NCBI GenBank assembly: GCA_031291845.1
Contig: JARLIH010000508.1
Location: 1 to 37,269 of the forward strand
Direction: 5' to 3'
Source: Isosphaeraceae bacterium
GTDB lineage: Bacteria; Planctomycetota; Planctomycetia; Isosphaerales; Isosphaeraceae
Length of the DNA stretch: 37,269 bases
Shown: piece after piece, positions 1-7,612 of the stretch
Position numbering within the stretch: the first letter of the stretch is position 1
Layout: each line of letters opens with the position of its first letter
Program-made: the position numbers and the translations under genes
Notes under the pieces: generated by a model
What the model was told of the DNA's origin: nothing
Seen by the model: only the letters and a program-made list of their open reading frames with translations
The model's database searches: none

Positions 1-29
1 AGGGCGCGGGCAAAAATAAACTCGTCAAG
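1..29. repeat. Left terminal inverted repeat of the IS
   Basis: Begins AGGGCGCGGGCAAAAATAAA and pairs with 1300-1328 at 28 of 29 positions. The transposase stop codon (25-27) lies inside this repeat. Confidence 0.93.
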
Positions 30-1257
30 TTTTGGGAGAGCGTGGAGTAATCGTGTAGTTCCATTCACCGTGGAATTTGGCAGGCTTCACATTGAGCTTG
101 GCCATCTGCTCGTCCGTAACTGAGATACCGGTCTCATACTTGGTTTGGTCAATGGCGGCTTTGACGATCAGCCCCTTGGCGGTTCGAGTGGCCGCAATCA
201 GGTTGACGATCACTTGAATACTCACTAGCGGCTTGCCGCGCCAGTTCTGTGTGATGAAGCTGAACAGGCGATGTTCGACCTTGTTCCACTTGCTGGTCCC
301 GGGAGGGAAGTGACTCACCGTCAGTTTCAAGCCCATCTCATCGGCCAGGCCCTGCAATGCGACTTTCCACAGGCGCGTGCGGTAGCCATTGCTGCCCCCG
401 CCATCGGCGGTGATGAACAACTCGGCGGCAGCGGGGAAGCGCTGTGTTCCCATCTCTTGCCACCAGCGGCGAATGCTGGCGGTTGCGAAGTAGGCCGTGT
501 CATGATCGATGCCGACGCTGACCCAGCCTTGGTTGTTGGTCACGTCAAAGACGCCGTAGGGAATCGCCTTGCCCAGTTCCTTGTCTGGGAAGTCGTGAAC
601 ACGCACCTTTTCCGGCTCGCCTTCGGGACACCATTCTCGACCGCCGTTTTTGAAATCCCCGACTAACTCCTTCTTTTTCGTGTCGACCGAGATCACCGGC
701 TGCCGACGCTTCTGGAACCGCGTCGCCTGCTTGTTGATGAACTCGAACTGAGCATTGCGATCTGGATGTTGGTTGCCTTCGCGCGTTTTCCGGTTGGCTT
801 GCAGGCTGTAGCCGGCTTCATGGAGCAGCCATGCCACCGTGCGATAGCCGACTCGATGCCCCTGGCTTGTCAGTTCCGTCGCCAAACGACGTGTGCTCTT
901 GCACGTCCAGCGCAATGGCGACATCGGATCGCCCCGGGTCAAAGGCTCCAACAACGACTCCAAAGCGATGGGCAACGTCTCGTCCGATTCTGTCAATCGC
1001 TTGCGTCCCGCCCCGACGTGTCGCAAACGAGTTGTCACCGGCTCGTCCGGGTGGCTCTCACGATATTCCAGTTCTCGGAGTCCCGCGGCGATGGTGTCTC
1101 GCGCCAAACCCGTGGCCGTGGCGACTGCCGTAACGCCTCCGTACCCGTAGTCCCGCGCCTCCGCCGCTGCCCACTGTCGTCTCGACCGCTCATCCAGAAC
1201 AGCATCGAGCGCCAGATACTTCACGCGGATCCGTTCAATAACAGTTGCATCCTGCAT
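25..1257 (-). CDS. ISAzo13 family transposase
   Basis: DDE-type transposase of about 410 residues, the usual length for ISAzo13/Rhodopirellula-type enzymes, which cut and join IS ends. An N-terminal helix-turn-helix-like region (LDERSRRQWAAAEA, ATGLARDTI) precedes the catalytic core. Likely catalytic residues are Asp192 (SVDTKKKE), Asp285 (TADGGGSN) and Glu328 (NKVEHR). The ATG at 1257 is preferred because the conserved N-terminus begins there; a GTG at 1287 would add ten residues. The frame has no internal stop or frameshift, and the gene fills almost the whole space between the terminal repeats. Function in transposition is from family knowledge; activity of this copy is not shown by sequence alone. 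Confidence 0.93.
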   Translation of the reverse strand: MQDATVIERIRVKYLALDAVLDERSRRQWAAAEARDYGYGGVTAVATATGLARDTIAAGLRELEYRESHPDEPVTTRLRHVGAGRKRLTESDETLPIALESLLEPLTRGDPMSPLRWTCKSTRRLATELTSQGHRVGYRTVAWLLHEAGYSLQANRKTREGNQHPDRNAQFEFINKQATRFQKRRQPVISVDTKKKELVGDFKNGGREWCPEGEPEKVRVHDFPDKELGKAIPYGVFDVTNNQGWVSVGIDHDTAYFATASIRRWWQEMGTQRFPAAAELFITADGGGSNGYRTRLWKVALQGLADEMGLKLTVSHFPPGTSKWNKVEHRLFSFITQNWRGKPLVSIQVIVNLIAATRTAKGLIVKAAIDQTKYETGISVTDEQMAKLNVKPAKFHGEWNYTITPRSPKT

Positions 1258-1299
1258 GGTCCCAGAGCATAACACTCTTAGCCCCACCGTAAAGATGAA

Positions 1300-1328
1300 C
1301 TTGACGACTTTATTTTTGCCCGCGCCCT
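1300..1328. repeat. Right terminal inverted repeat of the IS
   Basis: Reverse complement of 1-29 with one mismatch. The next base, 1329, is the first base of the interrupted reading frame. Confidence 0.93.
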
Positions 1329-1790
1329 TACTCCTTCCAGATCTCTCGGCAATGGATTCAGACGCTGTCGTCCGCGAATGTCCCGATCCAGTACTCCGGT
1401 AGTCCCGGGCCCATCGCCGCGCTTCTCCCGCAGGCGGGGGCCGGCCCGCTCACCTATGGCATGGTCAAGCCGGTCTCGCAGCTTGGATCCGAACAACTGT
1501 CCGCCGGCCAGTTGGCCAAGAACGCGGACGGGTCGCTCACGTTGTGGATCGGGCCATCACTGCCGCAGGGCGCTCCCGCGTCGAACTGGATTCCCACACC
1601 CTCCACCGCCTACTTCAACACCATCTACCCGAACGAGACGGTCAGCACGGCCTTGCAGGTCATTCTTCGCATGTACTACCCGACGCCGGGAAACGAGCCG
1701 CCCTCCATCCTTCCGTACAAGGCTGGGTCCACACGTTTGCCCGAGAGCTACATACCTCCCACCTTACAATTGGTCAGCGAGAACGGCTAG
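1329..1790 (+). pseudogene. 3' remnant of a DUF1254/DUF1214-type gene cut by the IS
   Basis: The frame is open from the first base after the IS repeat to the TAG at 1788-1790, giving about 153 residues without a proper start. The C-terminal part resembles DUF1214, which normally follows DUF1254 in secreted or periplasmic proteins of unknown function: a DGSLTLWIGP strand, a SNWIPTPS segment like the family's NWLPAP, then VILRMYYPTP and a closing PPTLQLV. The DUF1254 part and signal peptide are absent and would lie to the left of the IS. An internal ATG at 1461 could start a 109-residue peptide, but that would lack most of the fold. Its stop shares the bases CTAG with the stop of the opposing DUF1643 gene. 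Confidence 0.7.
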
Positions 1791-2341
1791 GAGACCGTGA
1801 GGGGGAACCGACTCGATCCGATTCCTTCCGATGACGAGCCAGGCCGCTGTGCAACGGCGTCGAGCGCCATTGGCACCGCGGCCAAGTCGTACGGGAGGTA
1901 AAGCGGGTGGCTCGGCTCTCCCAACCTCGTCAACCTCAGGCAGAATGGAGTCACGCCGAGGCTCCGAAGGATCTGCAGAACAGTCTCCCCCCGGTCCTGG
2001 TGCACTCCGTGATTGCCCCAGGCGCAGACGACGAGCGCCGCCTGGCGGGCGGCGACAGCGATCGCTTCGTCGTTGGAGAGACCCACCGGTTCGTCGTCCG
2101 TCACCACGCTGGCCGGTTCCGTGGCGCACAGCGCGAACAGGTTGGTGACGATCAAGCCGTCGAACCCCCACCGCAAAGTGCGCCGGCGACAGCGCGCGAT
2201 CGTGGCATCATCGCGGGTCTCGTCGGCCGTGGAGGGGTTAAGCATCACGAAGTTACACAGCGGTCGACCAGCACCCCACGTGCGCCAGAGCGCGTAGCGG
2301 TAACGCCGGTCGCCGCTGAAGCGGGCACCCTGCGAGTGCAT
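1787..2341 (-). CDS. DUF1643 domain protein
   Basis: About 184 residues. The DUF1643 signature is clear: RYRYALWRTWG, FVMLNPSTADETRDDATI, a cysteine and arginine-rich stretch, GLIVTNLFALCATEP, VVCAWGNHG and a closing SHPLYLPY. The family is widespread and its biochemical role is not established. The ATG at 2341 is chosen because the conserved region begins about ten residues later; a longer reading to 2449 would run into the upstream VOC gene. It lies 23 bp downstream of that gene on the same strand, so co-transcription is likely. No clear Shine-Dalgarno sequence precedes the ATG. Its stop overlaps the stop of the opposing truncated gene by the palindrome CTAG. Confidence 0.8.
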   Translation of the reverse strand: MHSQGARFSGDRRYRYALWRTWGAGRPLCNFVMLNPSTADETRDDATIARCRRRTLRWGFDGLIVTNLFALCATEPASVVTDDEPVGLSNDEAIAVAARQAALVVCAWGNHGVHQDRGETVLQILRSLGVTPFCLRLTRLGEPSHPLYLPYDLAAVPMALDAVAQRPGSSSEGIGSSRFPLTVS

Positions 2342-2364
2342 CGTTCGCGCCGATCCGCAGCGCA

Positions 2365-2850
2365 CTACTTCGCCGGTGCGAAAGCGGCCTTCATCCCCTC
2401 CCGCATCTCGTCGGGCGTGAGGTCCTTGATGTGCGTCGCGAGCGACCATTTGTGACCGTATGGATCAGTCACGATGCCGTAGCGGTCGCCCCAGAACATG
2501 TCCTGCGCCGGCATCACGACCGTGGCGCCGGCATCCTCGGCCTGCTTGATCGCGGCGTCGACGTTTTCGACATAGTGGTGGATTGTGACCGGCGTGCCTT
2601 TCAGGCCCGTGGGAGACGACGACTTGCCGCCGCAGAATTCCGGGAAATCATCGACGAGGAACACGAAACTGTGACCGATGCGAATCGCCGCGTGCATGAT
2701 CCTGTGGCCGTCGGGCGCCGGCATACGGTGGATTTCCTCGGCTCCGAAGGCCTTCTTGTAGAACTCGATCGCCTCGGAGCAGCGCTCGCACACCAGGTGC
2801 GGAATCAAGTTCTCATGCCCGGCGGGAATCGGTTGGGTGGACTTGCTCAT
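2365..2850 (-). CDS. VOC family (glyoxalase/bleomycin resistance-like) protein, PhnB type
   Basis: About 161 residues with the paired beta-alpha-beta modules of the vicinal oxygen chelate fold: HLVCERCSEAIEFYKKAFG at the start, HAAIRIGHSFVFLVDD, then YVENVDAAIKQAEDAGATV and DRYGIVTDPYGHKWSLATH. The last motif is typical of PhnB-like VOC proteins. The substrate cannot be told; members include metal-dependent lyases, dioxygenases and antibiotic-binding proteins. The start at 2850 is set by AAGGAG (2857-2862) six bases upstream; the ATG at 2856 directly abuts that site and is unlikely. It is followed by DUF1643 on the same strand and preceded by a second VOC gene about 100 bp upstream. Confidence 0.85.
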   Translation of the reverse strand: MSKSTQPIPAGHENLIPHLVCERCSEAIEFYKKAFGAEEIHRMPAPDGHRIMHAAIRIGHSFVFLVDDFPEFCGGKSSSPTGLKGTPVTIHHYVENVDAAIKQAEDAGATVVMPAQDMFWGDRYGIVTDPYGHKWSLATHIKDLTPDEMREGMKAAFAPAK

Positions 2851-2948
2851 GGCCATCTCCTTGAAAATCGATTTGAGAGTCGTTGAACAAAAACAACCTT
2901 GCTATTGCTCGGTCCGAATCACCGTCCTCGGCAGCCGGCGAGTTCCCG

Positions 2949-3428
2949 TCACGATTGGTCGTAGGCCTGCTTGAGCGCGCGGATATCGAGTTTCTTCATG
3001 GTCAACAGCGCCTTCATGACGCGCCCCGATTTTTCCGGATCAGGATCGTTCAGCAACTCGGGCAGCAAGGTTGGAACGATCTGCCACGACAAACCGAACT
3101 TGTCCTTCAACCAGCCGCACTGGACCTCGCTGCCTCCCGCGGCCAGCTTTTCCCAGTATACATCCACTTCCTCCTGCGTCTGACAGTTCACGACAAATGA
3201 GATGGCCTCCGTGAACTTGAAGTGCGGTCCTCCGTTGAGGGCCACGAACACTTGCCCCTGGAGCTGAAACTCCACGGTCATCGCTGAGCCAGCCGGACCG
3301 GGACCAGCCTCGCCGTAGCGGACCACCTTGAGAACCTTCGAGTCCGGAAAAATCGACGTGTAAAAGGCCGCCGCCTCCTCCGCCTGGTGATCGAACCACA
3401 AAAAGGGCGTAATCTTTTGGCTCGGCAC
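2949..3428 (-). CDS. VOC family protein, 3-demethylubiquinone methyltransferase-like (PhnB-like)
   Basis: About 159 residues. The opening (PSQKITPFLWFD followed by QAEEAAAFYTSIFPDSKV) and the segments FQLQGQVFVALNGGP, ISFVVNCQTQEEVDVYW and CGWLKDKFGLSWQIVP match the PhnB-like VOC family often annotated as 3-demethylubiquinone-9 3-methyltransferase. That enzyme name is inherited by homology and is not a proven activity. The GTG at 3428 is preferred over upstream codons because AGGAGA (3434-3439) sits at proper distance and the conserved fold begins right after it. The C-terminal DPEKSGRVMKALLTMKKLDI is usual for the family. Same strand as the next two genes; a loose three-gene group is likely. 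Confidence 0.85.
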   Translation of the reverse strand: MPSQKITPFLWFDHQAEEAAAFYTSIFPDSKVLKVVRYGEAGPGPAGSAMTVEFQLQGQVFVALNGGPHFKFTEAISFVVNCQTQEEVDVYWEKLAAGGSEVQCGWLKDKFGLSWQIVPTLLPELLNDPDPEKSGRVMKALLTMKKLDIRALKQAYDQS

Positions 3429-3985
3429 GGCCTTCTCCTGTGTCTGAGCGTACCCGTGAGAGGCGAGACTCCTCTCCACCACTCTCTAGTCGATCCAGAA
3501 GAATGCCAATCGACGAGTATCCCCGAAAAAACAAAAAAAGATCGAGACGACACGCACAAACCGGCTCCGTCGACGGGGTTGCGTCAACGTCAACGCCGGA
3601 CGCCCAAGTCGTCCAGAGGCCGACGATGGCAGTTTTGGCCTCGATACCACGACCCAAACGCCGGCGATCTGCGGGGTCGACGGGACAGTCGGTCCGACAC
3701 ACCGAAGCAAGAACCAGATAAAGAGTCCCGACGCGTTTCCGGACCCTCCACGGATCGTGCCTGTCGTCAGTCCGCGCAGTCTTCCAGGACTAGCCCCGGG
3801 ATTTGTCGAACGTGGCGCGGGTAGTGTCTGACGAACATAATTCGATGCGTAAGTGAGACGCTGGCGATCCGCAAGATGGATATGGGCCACACGTCGTCGT
3901 ATACTGAGCAACCTGCGGTGTCCTGCCACGGAGGAAGGACGTTTGGAAGCCGTCCTCCAGGCGCCTGTGGGAGGCAAGAACGACC
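3429..3985. other. Intergenic region, divergent promoters expected
   Basis: No convincing gene in about 560 bp. Minus-strand VOC genes leave to the left and the protease gene leaves to the right, so both promoters should lie here, but I could not assign -35 and -10 boxes with confidence. A run of A residues near 3528-3540 stands out from the GC-rich surroundings. Confidence 0.5.
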
Positions 3986-5767
3986 ATGCGTGCGCTGGGG
4001 ATTATCATCGTGCTCGGTCTGGCGTCGACGGTCATCCGTGCGCAGGAGGCCATGCCGGTCAAGACCGTGGCGTTGATTAAGGAAGCCACGACGTTTATTC
4101 GGACCAGCGTCGATTCCGACGCCGACGGGCCCGTCTTGTCGGGCTCCGGTTTCCTGGTCCGGACCGATGGTACGACCGGCTACATCGTCACGAACGCGCA
4201 TGTCCTCACGCCTTCAGCCGGCAAGCCAACGTTTGCATCACGGCCGACGACGAAGGTCTACTTCCGGAGCGGCATGAAGTCGGAGTCCAGGGCCGTGGCC
4301 GAGGTCGTCGCCAACGCGCCCGAACGCGATTTGGCGCTCCTCAAGGTCACGAACGTCGCGGACCTTCCCAGGCCGATCGCGCTGAACGCCGACACCGAGC
4401 CCTTTGAGACGATGACAGTCTACATCTTCGGCTTTCCGTTCGGTGAAAAGCTGGCGATTGGAAAGCGGAACCCGCCGGTGAACGTGGGCCGGGGTCAGGT
4501 CTCGAGCATCCGTAAGAACGATGACGATCGGGTCACATCGATCCTACTCGACGGCGCACTCAACCCAGGGAACAGCGGCGGGCCGGTGGTCGATAGCCAG
4601 GGGCGGCTCGTGGGTGTCGCAAGGGCGACGATCCGGGGCGCCAACATCGGCTTCGCCATTGCCGTTCCCGAGCTCCTCGCCGAGCTCAACGGTCGGGTCG
4701 ACGGGGCGGCCCTCGCCTTCGAGGCTCTTGAAGACGGCGTTCTCCAGGCCAAAGTCGAGGTGTCGCTCCTCGACCCGCTCGCCAGGCTCAAGTCCGTCTG
4801 GTTGCTCTACACGCAGGGCGACGCGAAGTTCTCGCGTAAGAAGCGCCCGAAACCCGCCCCGGAGGGGGCGGATCTCGATGAAGACGGTCCGTTCGCGCGC
4901 TCGACGCGGAGTGTTGAATCGGATTTCGTCTTCGGCCCGGTCGAACACGCGCAAACAGTTCCGCTGAGCATCGACAACCTCCGGGCCGCCGCCACGCTCA
5001 AGGTCCCTGTCACGGGTGCTGACATTGTGCTGTGGTGCCAAGCCTCGTTCGTCGACGGCTCCGGCACGACGATCCACGCGAAGCCCAGCCGCTACCTCGT
5101 CAGCGCGGCCAGACCGCGCGGGAACGGCGCGAACCGGCCGGCCGGCACGACGTTCTGGGGCGAGGTGGTCGACCCCGATGGCGACTGCGCTCTGAAGCTG
5201 CAAGACGGCGATCTCGTCTACGAAGTGCCGGGGACGTTGCACGACCTCAACGTCGATGTGGGCAGCAACAACGGCCCGCGCGTCGTGCAGGAAGTCGATG
5301 GGGACTTCACCGCCCTGGTCAAGGTCACGGGGAGCTTCGAGCCCGGCCCGGTTCGGACCGGGCCCAAGAGCGTTCCGTACAACGGCGGCGGACTGCTTCT
5401 TTGGTGGGATGAGGGTAACTATATCCGGCTCGAGCGTGCTGCAATGTACCGCAATAACCGCGTCGTCGGCTTTCTTGCCTTTGAAAGCCGCGAGCAAGGG
5501 ACGCGCGCCAAGGTCCACAATAAAGGGGGGCTCGACCCGCGCCAGGACCTGTGGCTGCGCCTCGAGCGCCGGGGCAATTCCGTCGTGGGGTCGCTGAGCC
5601 AGGACGGAAGCACGTGGGACAAGCTCGAGCCGATGGAAGTCGAGTGGCCCGCCAGGCTCAAAGTTGGCACCGACGTCATCAACTCGTGCGGCGACTCGAT
5701 GTCGGTTCGCTTCCAGGGCTATGCGCTGACCAAAGTGAGAGACCAGGCGCCCGCCGAGAAGCGCTGA
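3986..5767 (+). CDS. Exported trypsin-like serine protease with C-terminal DUF1349-like domain
   Basis: 593 residues. A signal peptide (residues 1 to about 20, ending VIRAQ) is followed by a DegP/HtrA-like trypsin fold: His72 in TNAHV, Asp115 in ERDLALLKV and Ser197 in NPGNSGGPV form the expected triad. No PDZ domain follows. Residues about 230-375 have no family I can name. Residues about 385-585 form a DUF1349/concanavalin-like domain (DPDGDC, HDLNVD, NYIRLERAA, DLWLRLERRGN, DGSTWDKLEPMEVEWPA), likely for carbohydrate or surface binding. The next gene carries the same C-terminal domain, so the two probably act on a common target outside the cytoplasm. The target is unknown. A GGAGG lies about ten bases before the ATG. 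Confidence 0.87.
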   Translation: MRALGIIIVLGLASTVIRAQEAMPVKTVALIKEATTFIRTSVDSDADGPVLSGSGFLVRTDGTTGYIVTNAHVLTPSAGKPTFASRPTTKVYFRSGMKSESRAVAEVVANAPERDLALLKVTNVADLPRPIALNADTEPFETMTVYIFGFPFGEKLAIGKRNPPVNVGRGQVSSIRKNDDDRVTSILLDGALNPGNSGGPVVDSQGRLVGVARATIRGANIGFAIAVPELLAELNGRVDGAALAFEALEDGVLQAKVEVSLLDPLARLKSVWLLYTQGDAKFSRKKRPKPAPEGADLDEDGPFARSTRSVESDFVFGPVEHAQTVPLSIDNLRAAATLKVPVTGADIVLWCQASFVDGSGTTIHAKPSRYLVSAARPRGNGANRPAGTTFWGEVVDPDGDCALKLQDGDLVYEVPGTLHDLNVDVGSNNGPRVVQEVDGDFTALVKVTGSFEPGPVRTGPKSVPYNGGGLLLWWDEGNYIRLERAAMYRNNRVVGFLAFESREQGTRAKVHNKGGLDPRQDLWLRLERRGNSVVGSLSQDGSTWDKLEPMEVEWPARLKVGTDVINSCGDSMSVRFQGYALTKVRDQAPAEKR

Positions 5768-5892
5768 CGACGCTCTCGGTAAAATATCCGCGAAGCAGTT
5801 ACTTGGTTGTTGATTTCGCCCTCCACGGCGATTAAGGGTATAAGGCTCGTACGGGTCGGCAATCAAAATCATATACGGGGAGAGTTACGGTA

Positions 5893-7092
5893 ATGATTGT
5901 CCAGGGGTTGGTCCTTGTGCTGGCGGCGGGCTTCGCGGATGCCGCGGACAATGCGAACCGGTGGGTGGCGCACACGTCGCGGGACGGGAACTTCGTGGTC
6001 GATTTTCCGGGAAAGCCGACGAAGACTTTCACGCGGCAGGTGCGATCGCGATCGGGTCAGGTCCGATTGGTCATCGTCCAGTGCAACACGCCGGACGTGC
6101 TGTACACCGCGGAGCGGATCGAGATCCCCTTCCCGGCGGGGCTCAAGCCGGCCGACCTTGAAGCTATTCTCGACTACTGGCGCGACGACCTCGCCAATGA
6201 TTTCAACGGCAAGGTCGTGACCCAGAAGAAACTCCGGCTCGACTCGGGGGCGTACGGGCGGGACTTTACCGTCGAAGGACGGCCGGTCGAAAAGCAGGGG
6301 CTGGCCACAATCCGGGTCCGCGAGTACCTCTCGCAGAAGGTGCTTTACAGGCTCGTCGCCGTGACCGCGGCGGATCGCGAACTGCCCGACGACGTCGGTC
6401 ACTTCTTCGCGTCGTTCAGCCCCGGGACGACCCGCACGAAGAAAGTCGGCCCGCAACCCGAGCCGGCGGGCAAACCGCTCGGCGACTGGGGGCTCGCGAT
6501 CGACCCGGACAGCGACTGCAAGCTCAACGATAAGGGGGACGTGCTCGAGATCGAAATCCCTAACACGCACCACGACCTGAATGCCGACAACAACAAGCTC
6601 AACTCCCCGCGCGTTATGCGCGAAGTGACGGGCGACTTCAGCATCACAGTGAAAGTGGGAGGCGCTTTCAAGCCGAGCGCCAAGTCGACCAATCCCAAGG
6701 CCGTTTCCTACATCGGCGGCGGGATCGTCGTCTGGCAGGATTCCGACAATTACATCTTTCTCGGACGCGCGGCGATCAACCGCAACGGCAAAATCAGCGA
6801 GTTCGCGGCCTTCGAAGAACGCGAGTGGGGCACCCGAGGGGCCCTGAATAACCGCGGAATCGATCCTGGTGGTATTTCTCTTCGCGTCGAACGGCGCAAT
6901 AACCGGATCCTTGGCTACACCAGCAAAGACGGCAAGACTTGGTCGCGGCTCGACCCGATGGAGACGAGCTATCCGGCGACGCTCAAGGTCGGCCTGTACG
7001 CGATCAACGGATGCACCGACCCGGTCACCATCCGGTTTGAGGATTTCCAGTTCACGGAAGGGAAAGGCAATGCCAAGGCCAAGCGCCGTTAA
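5893..7092 (+). CDS. Exported protein with C-terminal DUF1349-like domain
   Basis: 399 residues. The N-terminus is a short signal peptide (IVQGLVLVLAAGFADA). Residues about 25-185 are a separate module (FVVDFPGKPTKTF, VIVQCNTPDVLYTA, LVAVTAADRELPDDVGHFFASF) that resembles small secreted domains common in planctomycetes but has no function I can assign. Residues about 195-390 are the same DUF1349-like domain as in the upstream protease: DPDSDC, HDLNAD, PRVMREVTGDF, IGGGIVVW, NYIFLGRAAINRN, DGKTWSRLDPMET. The gene lies 125 bp after the protease on the same strand, with a GGGAG about ten bases before its ATG. Duplication of the C-terminal domain followed by a change of N-terminal module is the likely origin. 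Confidence 0.82.
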   Translation: MIVQGLVLVLAAGFADAADNANRWVAHTSRDGNFVVDFPGKPTKTFTRQVRSRSGQVRLVIVQCNTPDVLYTAERIEIPFPAGLKPADLEAILDYWRDDLANDFNGKVVTQKKLRLDSGAYGRDFTVEGRPVEKQGLATIRVREYLSQKVLYRLVAVTAADRELPDDVGHFFASFSPGTTRTKKVGPQPEPAGKPLGDWGLAIDPDSDCKLNDKGDVLEIEIPNTHHDLNADNNKLNSPRVMREVTGDFSITVKVGGAFKPSAKSTNPKAVSYIGGGIVVWQDSDNYIFLGRAAINRNGKISEFAAFEEREWGTRGALNNRGIDPGGISLRVERRNNRILGYTSKDGKTWSRLDPMETSYPATLKVGLYAINGCTDPVTIRFEDFQFTEGKGNAKAKRR

Positions 7093-7612
7093 GCCTTGAC
7101 CCAATGAAGCCGCAAGTCGCCTCAGGGACGTCGCCGATCAGTTTGGTGTGCACCACCTTACGAACCTCGCAAGTTGCCCGGCACGCTGAATGGGCCCGCG
7201 TTCTTGGTCCTGGCCCAAAACGACGACAACATGCCTCCCCCTGCTCTGTCTGCGAGCAAACGGCTCCTTCACGGCGCGACTGGTCAACCGACAATCTCCG
7301 CGGCGCAATAACGCGTCTGTGCCCCGGGCCGGCGTCAAGGTCCGTGCCAGGACCGACCCCCGTTCGTCAACCCGCACGATGGGAGCTGAGAGCCCACTGC
7401 CTGTCCCAATCCCAATCAATCGAGTTGCGGGCCTTCGCTTCGCGTTCCTGACAACATGCGAATTTGCAGGGTTTCGCAGCCGACTTCTCCATGGTGAACT
7501 GGTCTCTTTCCGCCCCGGTCTTGGCCTATTGCGCCTCTTGCACAGCGTGATCGGCCACCGCTAGACTGCCCTTCGATGGTTGACACCTTGTTGCCTGCCA
7601 GGAGGTGGAAGT
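7093..7612. other. Intergenic region with a possible gene remnant
   Basis: No intact gene in 520 bp. One plus-strand frame closing at the TAA 7309-7311 reads LPGTLNGPAFLVLAQNDDN and onward, which looks protein-like but has no recognisable start and may be a decayed gene end. The Shine-Dalgarno AGGAGG of the next gene begins at 7600. Confidence 0.4.

Larger units (their letters stand above)
1..1328 (-). mobile_element. ISAzo13-like insertion sequence, complete
   Basis: A transposase gene on the minus strand is enclosed by 29-bp terminal inverted repeats that match at 28 of 29 positions (1-29 and 1300-1328; the mismatch is at the 21st base). The element is 1328 bp, a normal size for a one-gene IS. 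Base 1 of the window is the tip of the left repeat, so the left flank and any target duplication cannot be seen. On the right the element abuts an open reading frame that has lost its 5' part, so the IS has inserted into a gene. The transposase is intact, so the copy may still be active. Confidence 0.9.

Noticed and set aside
3767..4201. Minus-strand frames overlapping the protease start
   Set aside because: They overlap the signal peptide and His region of the protease gene and have no family character.
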